From contig NZ_JAVLBN010000009.1 in assembly GCF_031581065.1 (NCBI RefSeq), positions 1 through 64,000 of the forward strand: DNA of 64,000 nt, read 5' to 3'. Below are positions 34,873 to 44,083 of the stretch, piece by piece (the first letter of the stretch is position 1; every line of letters starts with the position of its first letter). The position numbers were made by a program, and so were the translations under genes. Source of the DNA: Salibacter sp031581065 (GTDB lineage Bacteria > Bacteroidota > Bacteroidia > Flavobacteriales_G > Salibacteraceae). The notes beneath the pieces are model-generated. The model was not told the DNA's origin and did not search any database. It was given only the letters and a program-made list of their open reading frames with translations.

Positions 34873-35934
34873 ATGACAAATGACAAAAAGTTCACTCTTC
34901 GTTTTTCAAAATACATTCTCAACTTCAAGAAACCCAGCGGCACATCTCGTGGTGTAATGACCGAAAAGGAAACGTACTTTTTGGTTCTGACCGATGAAAA
35001 TTCAACCGTTCAGGGTTGGGGAGAATTTGGATTACTTCGCGGACTGAGCTTTGACGACAGACCGGGTTACGAAGAAAAACTTCAATGGCTTGTTGAACAC
35101 ATCAACGATGACAGGGATAAACTGATGAATCAACTAGCTGAGTGGCCTTCTATTAAAATGGGGCTGGAAATGGCTTTCCTCGATTTCGATAACGGTGGTA
35201 AGCACATTTATTTTGATAGTGATTTTACGAAAGGAAAAAAGCCAATATCAATCAACGGACTCATTTGGATGGGCTCAAAAGATGATATGCTCAGTCAAAT
35301 AGAGCAGAAAATTGAAGATGGGTTCTCCTGTATTAAAATGAAAATAGGGGCGATAAATTTTAAAGAGGAACTCGAATGTCTCAAGTTTATCCGCGACCAT
35401 TACAGCAGCGATAAAATTGAACTCAGAGTTGATGCCAATGGCGCATTTGATCCCGATGACGCTCATTTCAAATTAGAAGATTTGGCTCAGTATGATATTC
35501 ATTCTATCGAACAGCCAATAAGAGCACAACAGTGGGATGAAATGGCGGAGCTCTGCCGCTACTCTCCTATCCCAATTGCACTGGATGAAGAATTGATAGG
35601 GGTTTTTGAGTCTGACCTAAAAAAGAGCCTCCTCGATGTCATCCAACCTCATTACATCATTCTCAAGCCTTCATTGATTGGTGGTTTTGAGTCGGCATCA
35701 GAATATGCAAAACTCGCTGAAAAACGCAATATTGGCTGGTGGGCAACTTCAGCGCTGGAATCGAATATCGGGCTTAACGCCATTGCTCAATGGACAGCCA
35801 CTACCGGAAATAAAATGCCTCAGGGATTGGGAACCGGCTCGCTTTACAAAAATAATTTAGAAGGTCCCACTTACGTTGAAAATGGATCTTTACATTTCGA
35901 TCCTGATTTTGAATTTCAAACTTTCCTTCCATGA
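34873..35934 (+). CDS. menC: o-Succinylbenzoate synthase
   Basis: 353 residues, enolase superfamily. Dehydrates SHCHC to o-succinylbenzoate in menaquinone synthesis. Catalytic pattern is complete: KMKIG (lysine pair, about residue 155), RVDANGAF (Asp metal ligand), IEQPI (Glu), ALDEEL (Asp) and ILKPSLIGGF (Lys). The related dipeptide epimerases share this layout, but the 4-bp ATGA overlap with a MenE-type ligase supports MenC. One GGTCAGADCC word at 34983. Confidence 0.88.
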   Translation: MTNDKKFTLRFSKYILNFKKPSGTSRGVMTEKETYFLVLTDENSTVQGWGEFGLLRGLSFDDRPGYEEKLQWLVEHINDDRDKLMNQLAEWPSIKMGLEMAFLDFDNGGKHIYFDSDFTKGKKPISINGLIWMGSKDDMLSQIEQKIEDGFSCIKMKIGAINFKEELECLKFIRDHYSSDKIELRVDANGAFDPDDAHFKLEDLAQYDIHSIEQPIRAQQWDEMAELCRYSPIPIALDEELIGVFESDLKKSLLDVIQPHYIILKPSLIGGFESASEYAKLAEKRNIGWWATSALESNIGLNAIAQWTATTGNKMPQGLGTGSLYKNNLEGPTYVENGSLHFDPDFEFQTFLP

Positions 35935-36968
35935 TCTTAAAAGTTGGTGAACTCACAATTCACAGCGACTTACTCGAAGAATCCATCAGTCAGCTATCGG
36001 CTCAACAGCTTTCCATTATGCCTCAGTGGAAGCAAAACGTCTTTACTTTTCTAAGAGAATGGTTTGATGAAAACGATTATATCCGGGCACAAACATCCGG
36101 TTCAACTGGGAAGCCTAAAACAATAAAGCTTTCAAAGGAGAGTATGCGCAACAGCGCAAAGATGACAAATGAATTCTTTGATTTAGGTAATGGTCAAAAC
36201 GCTTTGCTGTGCATGGATGCGCGTTTCATAGCGGGCAAAATGATGATCGTAAGATCACTACAGGCAGATATGAATCTCACAATCGTAGAACCTCAATCAA
36301 ATCTGTCAGATTCATTACAAACAGCATACGATTTCTCAGCTATGGTTCCTTTACAGGTTAAGGAATCAATTCAGGCTCTGGATTCGATCAAAACCCTAAT
36401 TATTGGCGGTGGACCTGTCGATGCTGATCTCGAAAGTAAACTTCAGGAAATCTCCACAAAATGCTATTCGACTTACGGAATGACCGAAACAACGAGTCAC
36501 GTAGCTGTGCGTGCTATCAATGGATCTGACCGTAACGAGTATTACAATGCTATGCAAGGTGTGAGCTTTTCGTTATCAAAAGAGAAAACACTTGTAATTG
36601 ATGCGCCTCATCTGAATGTAAGGAGTTTGAAAACGAACGATGTTGTAGAACTTCAGGGGAACTCTTTTAAGTGGCAGGGAAGAAGTGACTTCACTGTGAA
36701 TTCTGGCGGAGTAAAGTTACAACCAGAGTCTATTGAAAAAAAGATTTCTCAATTTGTAAATGTCCCGCTTTACCTGACCGGAACTCCTGATGAAAAACTG
36801 GGGGAAAAATTGATCATGTATGTGGAGTCTCAAGAAAATGAAGCCATAAAAAAAGGGCTTGAAAATGCTTTTCAAACCCTTGATCAATATGAAATTCCAA
36901 AAGAGGTTATCTATCGTAAAAGTCTCGAGAGAACAAAATCGGGAAAGATCAAACGAATCGTTTATTGA
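35931..36968 (+). CDS. menE: o-Succinylbenzoate-CoA ligase, short form
   Basis: 345 residues, an ANL-family ligase, about 100 residues shorter than E. coli MenE as is common in Bacteroidota. AMP-binding motif QTSGSTGKPKTIKLSKE, CYSTYGMTETTSHVAV, FKWQGRSDFTVNSGGVKLQPESIE and C-terminal RTKSGKIKRIVY. Activates o-succinylbenzoate with CoA for naphthoate ring closure. Translationally coupled to menC; the end overlaps the convergent usp gene by 7 bp. Confidence 0.88.
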   Translation: MILKVGELTIHSDLLEESISQLSAQQLSIMPQWKQNVFTFLREWFDENDYIRAQTSGSTGKPKTIKLSKESMRNSAKMTNEFFDLGNGQNALLCMDARFIAGKMMIVRSLQADMNLTIVEPQSNLSDSLQTAYDFSAMVPLQVKESIQALDSIKTLIIGGGPVDADLESKLQEISTKCYSTYGMTETTSHVAVRAINGSDRNEYYNAMQGVSFSLSKEKTLVIDAPHLNVRSLKTNDVVELQGNSFKWQGRSDFTVNSGGVKLQPESIEKKISQFVNVPLYLTGTPDEKLGEKLIMYVESQENEAIKKGLENAFQTLDQYEIPKEVIYRKSLERTKSGKIKRIVY

Positions 36969-37786
36969 TCTTTCACTGCCAAAAGAGGCACTTTCGTGTG
37001 ATAGGAAATCTCTTTTGATATACTTTTCCTGAAGAGTTTGTTCCAAAAAGTAACTTTACGTGGAACAACTACCAGCAAATCTGCATTTACTTCTTCAATG
37101 AAATCATCAATTGCTTCAACAATGTTGTCATCATGCAAGCTGTGAAAACCAAAATCAATACCTTCTAATGTTTGATTGATTTTGAGTCTGTTTTTTTCTT
37201 CTTCTAACGTTTCACCTAAATCACCTGATTTCACAACATGAGTGAGAAATAAATGAGCATTATATTTTTTGGCAAGTGACTTTACCGTATCAAACACCGA
37301 ACTATCTTTGATATCCTGTAAGTCTGCTGCAAAAACAATTTTCTTTATCGGGCTGAATAAAAACCCTTCAGGTATTGAAAAAACGGGATATTCAGAATCA
37401 GCGATTACTTTTTGAGCATTGCTACCGAGGAATGTCTTTTTGAGTCCGCTAGCACCAGTTGTTCCCATCACAACAGCGTCAACATCATTTTGATTTGACC
37501 AGTGAGCAACTACATCATCAACAGAACCGTGCCTCGATTCAGTGTCAATTGTAATTCCATTATACTTATTATTGAGGTATTCGAGTTCTCTCTTTAAGTC
37601 GGCAAGACTCTCTTTTTCGAGCATTTCATCAATTGAAACGAGCATGCCACTTGACCCGGCATTGGGTGTTTCATAAGAGTTGAGTAATGTGTAGCGAACA
37701 CCATCAATACCAAACAACTTTACAGCATAATCAAATGCGTTGCGAGCATTTTCTGAAAAATCAGTAGGAACGAGGATACTTTTCAT
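36962..37786 (-). CDS. Universal stress protein, tandem UspA domains
   Basis: 274 residues, two USP domains. Domain 1 begins MKSILVPTDFSENARNAFDYA and carries VDAVVMGTTGASGLKKTFLGSNAQKVI, the GxxGxxxxxxxGS ATP-binding signature. Domain 2 (about 135-274) is more degenerate. Third of three usp genes in one direction behind FNR-type dyads. Such proteins commonly mark oxygen limitation or starvation. Confidence 0.88.
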   Translation of the reverse strand: MKSILVPTDFSENARNAFDYAVKLFGIDGVRYTLLNSYETPNAGSSGMLVSIDEMLEKESLADLKRELEYLNNKYNGITIDTESRHGSVDDVVAHWSNQNDVDAVVMGTTGASGLKKTFLGSNAQKVIADSEYPVFSIPEGFLFSPIKKIVFAADLQDIKDSSVFDTVKSLAKKYNAHLFLTHVVKSGDLGETLEEEKNRLKINQTLEGIDFGFHSLHDDNIVEAIDDFIEEVNADLLVVVPRKVTFWNKLFRKSISKEISYHTKVPLLAVKDQ

Positions 37787-37841
37787 CTTTTTTGTTTTGT
37801 CTTGTCTTATGAATTAGGTCGATTCAAAGATACAAAGAACC

Positions 37842-38624
37842 TTAAATAACCGCAGCTATCGTTGCAACTTTAACGTTGAGGAAATATTTCTCTATCAATT
37901 CTGCATCGGGATTTGAGCCGGTTACTACAATCGTGTTTTGATCAACATTGAGGTAAGTGCGCAATTTATCAGGTTGTTCACCTGTAAATGGATGCACAGC
38001 AATATTACTGCAATGTGTCTTGAGATAATCGACTATCAATTTTTGCTGAGTCAGGTGCTTGCTCGAGTAGCTGGTAACATAATCGAGTAAACTCACTTCC
38101 CACCTCATGCAATAATCATCAAAAACCTGGCAAAATTGCTTAATCGCGTATAATGAAGATGATGTTCCATCATCGATAAGTATAATACGGTTGATTTTCC
38201 TCAGTGAGTTTGGCAGGATCAGAACCGGAACATTTCCTTTACATGCCTTATTTGAACAGTTTTGTGCAAAACGCTTTACTGTTTCATTTTGTGCGATGAC
38301 TAAATCGGCAAATTGGCAATATTCAGATAGGCAAAAATCGTCATGATGTATTTCATCAATCGTGAAGTTGGATTTTTGCAAATTATTTTGATCGATAATA
38401 TGACGAATGAGCGACTCGTCAACTGTGTTTTGCGGCCAATTACCGGTCTTGATCAATGGCAGAATGTTAATCGGATCTGACCGTGAATTAACTGATAGTT
38501 CGTTTTTGCTAAAAACAATTTTAACAGTGTGCTCTGAGTCCCTGAAATACTCGAGAGCAAAATTGAGAGCTTCAAGGGACTCGAGCGTTGAGTCGAGCAA
38601 CACTATTATTTGTTTAGCAGCCAT
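37842..38624 (-). CDS. Degenerate universal stress protein-like protein
   Basis: 260 residues with two USP-like halves: IIVLLDSTLESLEALNFALEYF at the start and RIILIDDGTSSSLYAIKQF in the middle. The ATP-binding glycine motif is not preserved in either half, so it probably does not bind ATP. It sits between two ATP-type usp genes (9 bp and 55 bp gaps) and is likely co-transcribed. Read-out partner unknown. Confidence 0.7.
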   Translation of the reverse strand: MAAKQIIVLLDSTLESLEALNFALEYFRDSEHTVKIVFSKNELSVNSRSDPINILPLIKTGNWPQNTVDESLIRHIIDQNNLQKSNFTIDEIHHDDFCLSEYCQFADLVIAQNETVKRFAQNCSNKACKGNVPVLILPNSLRKINRIILIDDGTSSSLYAIKQFCQVFDDYCMRWEVSLLDYVTSYSSKHLTQQKLIVDYLKTHCSNIAVHPFTGEQPDKLRTYLNVDQNTIVVTGSNPDAELIEKYFLNVKVATIAAVI

Positions 38625-38633
38625 TTTAGTTGT

Positions 38634-39443
38634 TTATTCTGGAAATAATATCCTGTTATTCGATTTCTTTTCTGGAAGTTTCACACTCAGAACCGGAATT
38701 TGAGACTCGCTGGCAACAGTCTCGGTTAAACTACCAAGTAACACTTGCGAAAGTCCTTTTCGGCCGTGAGTTGTCATCGCGATTAAATCAGCGTTTACTT
38801 CTTTAGCAAACTTGTTGATTCCCGCATCTTTCGATTCTTCATTGTAAATATTAATCGTGTAATTTTTGAGATCGTTGCGATGAGCAAAATCAGTCATCAA
38901 CTTACGCGTGTAAGAAGTAGTTTCAAAATTTTTAGGTGTAATAACTTTGAGCAGATGAAGTTTTGCGTCATTGAACTCAGCAAACTGCTGAATTTTTGGG
39001 AATACAGGTTTAATCTCATTATAGAAACTGGAAGCAAATACGATATTCTCAATTTTAAATTGTTCAATTTTATTTTTGATAACCAGAACAGGGCGTTGCG
39101 CTAACCTCACAACACGTTCGGTGTTAGAACCAACAATTCTACTCGATAGTTTTTCACCTCTTGCACCCATTACGATGATATCAACATCAATATCACGGGC
39201 AGTTTTCACAATTGCTCCCTCGAGTTTCTCCTGAAGGAAAACTGATTTTACTTCTATACCCTTGAGCTTATCGCTTTTTAGTAACTCGTCCATTTTCTTT
39301 TGTGACTCCTCTACCTTCTCCCTTTTAGAAGCAACGTGTAGAATGTGAAGACTTGAGTTAGTTGTACGAGCTAAGTCAGCGCCAATTTCAAAAGCGTTAG
39401 TTGCAAGATCTGAAAAGTCTGTTGGTACTAAAATATTTTTCAT
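38634..39443 (-). CDS. Universal stress protein, tandem UspA domains
   Basis: 269 residues. MKNILVPTDFSDLATNAFEIGADLA opens domain 1, which has DIIVMGARGEKLSSRIVGSNTERVV. Domain 2 has ADLIAMTTHGRKGLSQVLLGSLTETVA. Both retain the ATP-binding GxxGxxxxxxxGS type motif. ATG 39443 is chosen because it begins the conserved strand; the open frame runs further up to 39509 through the regulatory dyads. First gene of the usp cluster. Confidence 0.9.
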   Translation of the reverse strand: MKNILVPTDFSDLATNAFEIGADLARTTNSSLHILHVASKREKVEESQKKMDELLKSDKLKGIEVKSVFLQEKLEGAIVKTARDIDVDIIVMGARGEKLSSRIVGSNTERVVRLAQRPVLVIKNKIEQFKIENIVFASSFYNEIKPVFPKIQQFAEFNDAKLHLLKVITPKNFETTSYTRKLMTDFAHRNDLKNYTINIYNEESKDAGINKFAKEVNADLIAMTTHGRKGLSQVLLGSLTETVASESQIPVLSVKLPEKKSNNRILFPE

Positions 39444-39489
39444 GCCTAAAAATCTTTTACAAAGTTGATTTAGGCTGAAAAGTATTAAA

Positions 39490-39524
39490 ATGATTGCAAT
39501 CAATCCCAAAAATGATAATTATCA
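39490..39524 (-). promoter_or_regulatory. Two FNR-type operator dyads upstream of the usp cluster
   Basis: TGATTGCAATCA (39491-39502) and TGATAATTATCA (39513-39524) are both perfect palindromes of the TGATnnnnATCA class. The first has a full ATCAA half-site. Their centres are 22 bp apart, about two helical turns. They lie between the usp gene at 39443 and the Fnr-like regulator gene ending at 39549. Confidence 0.65.
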
Positions 39525-39548
39525 TAATTTTAGAATTGACTGAAAAAG

Positions 39549-40259
39549 CTAGATATTTCCTACTCTAACCAATTTTTCAGGCTCTAAGACTTTGATTTTT
39601 CGACCTTTGGTCTCGATGAGCTTCTCGTCTTTAAAATCGTGTAAAAGTCTGATAATTGTTTCAGTTGCTGTTCCAACGATATTAGCTAAGTCTTCCCTGG
39701 TTAGGTTGATCTCAACCTCAGTCTCATTTCCCGCAGCCGGATCTACATCGTATGTATCTTTTAACATTAATAATGTAACAGCCAAACGCTCACGAACAGA
39801 TTTTTGAGCTAAGCTAGTTATATTTTGTGTCATAGCTCCCATCTCTTGGCAGGCTGCCTGCAACAATTGCTGACCAAACGAAGGTACTCTTGTCAACATA
39901 CCCAAAAACTCAGACTTAGGAATGAAACAAACCTTTGTATTTTCAAGTGTTTCTCCTGAAACCGGGTAAAGTTCGTCACTTACCAGGGCTTTATACCCGA
40001 GTAAGTCACCACCGCTAGCTATTTTTATAATCTGGTCTTTTCCATCATCCCCTGTTCTGTAAACCTTTATTTTTCCCTGGTTTACACAGTAAACACCAAG
40101 CGGCCTAGTTCCCTCATGAAAGAGAATTTGACCTTTTTTATAAAAAGCACAGGATTTGTGGTAATTGATATTTTCTATTTCTTCATCAGGAAGTCCCTTG
40201 AAAAGTGAATCATTTTTCACCCCGCACTCCTCGCAACCTACATAAACTTGTTTACGCAT
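39549..40259 (-). CDS. Crp/Fnr-family transcriptional regulator
   Basis: 236 residues. Cyclic-nucleotide-binding-like beta roll (about 25-145), dimer helix (about 150-170) and winged helix (about 185-230; NLTREDLANIVGTATETIIRLL). The recognition helix ETIIR keeps the Glu and Arg of FNR's ETISR, which read TTGAT half-sites. Cysteines at 9, 12 and 37 could hold part of an iron-sulfur cluster, though the spacing differs from E. coli FNR. It probably governs the usp genes next to it through the two dyads. Confidence 0.85.
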   Translation of the reverse strand: MRKQVYVGCEECGVKNDSLFKGLPDEEIENINYHKSCAFYKKGQILFHEGTRPLGVYCVNQGKIKVYRTGDDGKDQIIKIASGGDLLGYKALVSDELYPVSGETLENTKVCFIPKSEFLGMLTRVPSFGQQLLQAACQEMGAMTQNITSLAQKSVRERLAVTLLMLKDTYDVDPAAGNETEVEINLTREDLANIVGTATETIIRLLHDFKDEKLIETKGRKIKVLEPEKLVRVGNI

Positions 40260-40511
40260 GTGTTACTTGTGATTTCATTATTTGTCTGTAAATATACAAA
40301 CTTAGTTACGAATAAAAGAAGCAATAAGGTTTAACAGTACTTTAATATTTTCCTATTTTTGGAATTAATCCCGAAAAGAAATTATTCTTATTAATATTCA
40401 AACAACAGAAAAATCACTCAATCTATTAATTTACAAAAGGTTATTGCTATTCTAATCAAGATTAATAACTATCTGCACAATTTCTGTAATTCTCAGCAAA
40501 ATGAAAATTTG

Positions 40512-42992
40512 ATGAATAACTTTTTGGGAAGCCTCAACAAAATACTGACCCTCCTCATCTTCGTCACTATTCCTTCAATTTACTTCAGTCAGGAAGCAAC
40601 TCCTGTTGAAGAAGTAGATGGATTGTTCTACACAGTTCAAATTGGAACATTCTCATCACCTGAAACTCCTGAGTCAATTGTCGAGTTAAGCGATGTCTAT
40701 TTTGAAAAAATTGATGATACCAGATATCGATATTTGGTTGGGGTGTTCCGCGAAATGGAATTTGCCCGAACAAGACAGGAAGAACTCATTAACGAAGGAT
40801 TTACTGGTTCCTTTGTCATAGCCTATGAAAATGGCGAAAGAATCAGCTTGCGAGTGTTGAGAGAGAGAATGGTTCAACAAGATGAAAACCTGCAAGACAC
40901 AAAACTCCCGGTTTTTAAAGATTCACCAACACAGAGTGATCAAAAAAACGAAACAGGTTTCAACTTTGAAATCACAAATGGAAACGTCCTCTCTGAAGCT
41001 ACTCGTGAAGTATCAGATCTCTTTGAGAACCAAATTCTCGACTACCGCGAAATGAGGCCTGAAGTGGAACCTCTTACAGCTCAAGATCTATTCTCAATCC
41101 AGTTCGACAGCATTAGTCAGGTCGAGCTCGACAGCGCCTTACTAAGAGAAGAAATCAAAAGATTGCGCAATGATTGGGGGCTCGACTTCAACACCTGGTA
41201 CATCTACAACTTTGAACCCGGGCTGGGACCTGTTGAAGATGTATTCTACAGACAAAGAGCCAACTTTACGTTGGAGATGAATCTTCTCAAAGGCGGACTC
41301 TACAGTAATCGAAACAAAGCAAAGCAACTGGAAAGAGAAATCGAGCTGATGGATCTTCGCCACAAAGAAGAGAGCGAACGCGATCGTTATGAAGATCTTT
41401 ACAACTACACGATATACTTGTTCAATCTCGAAAAACTCAAATATATTGATGAGCGCATCAAACTCTTAAACCGCAAAAAACAAATATTGGAAATGCTCTA
41501 CACGAGCAAAGACAAAACCTGGGAAGATGTACTCGAGCTGCGCGGACAAATTACTCGTGCTCAAAGCATGTACAACAAATGGCAACAGTACAACACAATC
41601 CTCAAAGATAAAGTGATGGAAGATTTTCCGGTGGAAAGAGGATTAACAGCTTCAAAACTTCCCGTGCTCCAGCTAAACCCAGATTCGCTTTTTAGTCAGA
41701 GCCAAAACGCCAACACTGACACACTGCGCGAACAAATGCAAAGACTGAGAAGAGAAATCATAGAAATCGATCAAAACAGATGGAAAGATGTTGGCCTTAG
41801 ACCGTTCTTGCGCTATACACTAATCGGTGATAATGGAAATCCCGTTGACCGTTCTTTTTCCTCTGGCGGAATAAGCCTCGACATTCCTATTAACTGGAAA
41901 GGACGCAACTCACTAACCCAGGCACAAATCAATGCCATTACTAATGTAGATTACGTGAAAGAAAAAAATGACAACCACGAATTGCTCAACTACTACTATG
42001 AATACGAATACAAGTTAGAGCAACTCATCAGCCTTCAATACAACTACGGAAAAATAGAAGAACGACTCCGCAAACAAATCATACGCTATCAATTTAAAGA
42101 CCCTGGTTTTAGCCCATTATTAGCTGTACAGTACCTCGATGAAATGCTATCTACACGCATTGAAATGATCGATACAAAGCAAATGCTCTACCTCAAAGTC
42201 ATCAAAATGATGGAGTACATGCAAAGCTACTCACCACTCCAGTTTTCTGATGTTCTGGATCTGCAAGAAAAAACGAAAAAGTACAAGAACAAGCGCGACA
42301 TGTATTGCTGGTCAGATTTCTTCTACAATCAAAACAACCTCTTCCTCATCCATTACCTAAAAGTCAATGAAGTTCGCAACTTCATCCTTTCGGTCGGAAC
42401 CGAGATAAACCGCAACAAAGTTGAAGACTTCGTAAGCCTTGCTAACCGCTACGATGTCAACATGCATGGAATGATAGGCAACAACGGACTCGCTCTCGAT
42501 GTGCAGCCCGATGCCATTTTGGAATACGTTGAACGCTTCCATCAAATGGGATTCAAAGGAATTCATTTTGATATTGAGCCACAAACATTCCCAGATTGGG
42601 ACGGAAACAAAGAAATGTATCTCAACAATTTGATGGAGACATTTAGAATTGCACGCAAATTATGCAACGATCATGGCATGAAGTTGAGCGCCTCTATCCC
42701 CACTTACTACCCCAAAGAGCAATTACCTGAAATATACAGTCTGCTCGACAAAGTCTACTTAATGGCCTACGAGCGGCCAGATATAGAATTTATTGCTCGT
42801 AAAACAAGTGAAGAGTACGCCATAAACAAAGAGAAAACTATACTTTCTTTGCGCACAAAAGACTTCAATAATCGTTTAGTTATGGAAAAATTCATTGAAG
42901 CATTAGATGCCGAAATGGAATTTGAAGAAATGGCAATTCATGACTTGGGCACATTGTTTGAGATGGATTACGCAACCTCATTTGAAGAATGA
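40512..42992 (+). CDS. Fused SPOR - TolC-like channel - GH18-like hydrolase (exopolysaccharide export)
   Basis: 826 residues. Signal peptide (about 1-27). SPOR-like domain (about 38-107; FYTVQIGTFSS, YRYLVGVFREMEFARTRQEEL). TolC/OEP-like region (about 185-620): two long coiled-coil hairpins separated by outer-membrane strand sequence LRPFLRYTLIGDNG and SFSSGGISLDIPINWKGRN. C-terminal TIM-barrel-like domain (about 620-815) with GFKGIHFDIEPQTFPDWDG, where Asp687 and Glu689 match the DxE of GH18-type glycosidases. I infer an outer-membrane exit channel joined to a periplasmic glycan-binding domain and a glycan-cutting domain. ATG 40512 is used. It overlaps the next gene by 4 bp (ATGA). Confidence 0.7.
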   Translation: MNNFLGSLNKILTLLIFVTIPSIYFSQEATPVEEVDGLFYTVQIGTFSSPETPESIVELSDVYFEKIDDTRYRYLVGVFREMEFARTRQEELINEGFTGSFVIAYENGERISLRVLRERMVQQDENLQDTKLPVFKDSPTQSDQKNETGFNFEITNGNVLSEATREVSDLFENQILDYREMRPEVEPLTAQDLFSIQFDSISQVELDSALLREEIKRLRNDWGLDFNTWYIYNFEPGLGPVEDVFYRQRANFTLEMNLLKGGLYSNRNKAKQLEREIELMDLRHKEESERDRYEDLYNYTIYLFNLEKLKYIDERIKLLNRKKQILEMLYTSKDKTWEDVLELRGQITRAQSMYNKWQQYNTILKDKVMEDFPVERGLTASKLPVLQLNPDSLFSQSQNANTDTLREQMQRLRREIIEIDQNRWKDVGLRPFLRYTLIGDNGNPVDRSFSSGGISLDIPINWKGRNSLTQAQINAITNVDYVKEKNDNHELLNYYYEYEYKLEQLISLQYNYGKIEERLRKQIIRYQFKDPGFSPLLAVQYLDEMLSTRIEMIDTKQMLYLKVIKMMEYMQSYSPLQFSDVLDLQEKTKKYKNKRDMYCWSDFFYNQNNLFLIHYLKVNEVRNFILSVGTEINRNKVEDFVSLANRYDVNMHGMIGNNGLALDVQPDAILEYVERFHQMGFKGIHFDIEPQTFPDWDGNKEMYLNNLMETFRIARKLCNDHGMKLSASIPTYYPKEQLPEIYSLLDKVYLMAYERPDIEFIARKTSEEYAINKEKTILSLRTKDFNNRLVMEKFIEALDAEMEFEEMAIHDLGTLFEMDYATSFEE

Positions 42993-44080
42993 AAAAATTT
43001 CATTTTAAAACACAAGAAAGCATTATTAAGGGGATCGAGGAAAAGCCGGTTAAAAAAGGCTTTAACTGGGATCGCGTGATCTACCTCGTTACACTCTTAA
43101 TCATTGTAGTGAGCTTTGGCTCTTACTTCATCAGTAAAAGTATTAAAGTTACTGCTGAGTCTGAAGTAATAATGGATAAGTTCAATGTTACATTCACCAA
43201 TGATGTCATCGTAACCGAGTTTTACGTTGAAGAAGGTGACTCAGTAAGAAAAGGGGACAGCCTCTTTAATTACATACTCTCGCGCGAAGCTGATGATGAT
43301 AACATGTTTATGTCTAACAAGAATGATCGCGGCTATTCCAAAGAAACTGAAAACTACCTTGTTAGGGAAAAGCTACAAACTGAAAGAGATCTGCAAAAAG
43401 CTCGAATGGAAATCAAATCCTTAAGGCGAGAAGTTGAAACGTTAAAAAAGGATATCGATAGAACAGAGAAGAAAGTATTCCTCGATATTGAGCCACCATC
43501 AGCTATAACAAGTCTTAAAAAAGATATTAGTAAAGCTGAAATGAAAATTAAACAGCAGGAAGACGAAATCGACTATCTGCAAAACTACCTGGCTATCACG
43601 AACAAGAAGCTTGAAAACCTTAGATCGCAAATCCCGCAGGTTAATATTGGAGAACTGCAAGGGATACTGAGTGGCGAGGTTAATAGGCCTGAAGAATACA
43701 CTTACATCTCTCCCAAATCGGGAATGATCTCTCAGGTTTATGCAAGAAGTGACGAAGTGCGATACAAGTCAACTCTTGTTTTAGACATTATTGAGTACCA
43801 GGGACTGCACATCCTGTCCTACTTTAGACAAAAAGACCTCAAATATATTGAGGCAGGAGATAAAGTTGATGTCACCTTCCCTGACGGCACAAAAAGTGCA
43901 GGTATAATTGATAAGATGTATCCCAAAACTGCAACAATGCCGGATAGGTTGTACGACTCGGGAAGTAAGGTTGAACGGAGAATTAGAGCGGTAGTTGTAC
44001 CACTAAATGTAGAAGAAGCATCAAAATGGTATGGCTTTTACAAGATCAATGTGATCGTTTCTAAGTCTAAATACTTTTAG
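42989..44080 (+). CDS. HlyD-like membrane fusion (adaptor) protein
   Basis: 363 residues. One transmembrane helix (about 29-50), a split lipoyl-like domain (VTEFYVEEGDSVRKGDSLFNY near 75 and YISPKSGMISQVYARSDEVRYKSTLVLDI near 240), and between them a long periplasmic coiled coil (about 115-220). A beta domain (about 255-360) ends the protein. This is the architecture of adaptors that join inner-membrane transporters to TolC channels. Its operon contains a TolC-like channel and a polysaccharide synthase instead of an ABC or RND pump, so it likely couples polymer synthesis to outer-membrane exit. Confidence 0.82.
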   Translation: MKKFHFKTQESIIKGIEEKPVKKGFNWDRVIYLVTLLIIVVSFGSYFISKSIKVTAESEVIMDKFNVTFTNDVIVTEFYVEEGDSVRKGDSLFNYILSREADDDNMFMSNKNDRGYSKETENYLVREKLQTERDLQKARMEIKSLRREVETLKKDIDRTEKKVFLDIEPPSAITSLKKDISKAEMKIKQQEDEIDYLQNYLAITNKKLENLRSQIPQVNIGELQGILSGEVNRPEEYTYISPKSGMISQVYARSDEVRYKSTLVLDIIEYQGLHILSYFRQKDLKYIEAGDKVDVTFPDGTKSAGIIDKMYPKTATMPDRLYDSGSKVERRIRAVVVPLNVEEASKWYGFYKINVIVSKSKYF

Positions 44081-44083
44081 TAA

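Noticed and set aside
40260..40511. Gap before the exopolysaccharide operon searched for FNR dyads or a c-di-GMP riboswitch
   Set aside because: No TGATnnnnATCA palindrome and no recognisable aptamer core; no confident promoter either.
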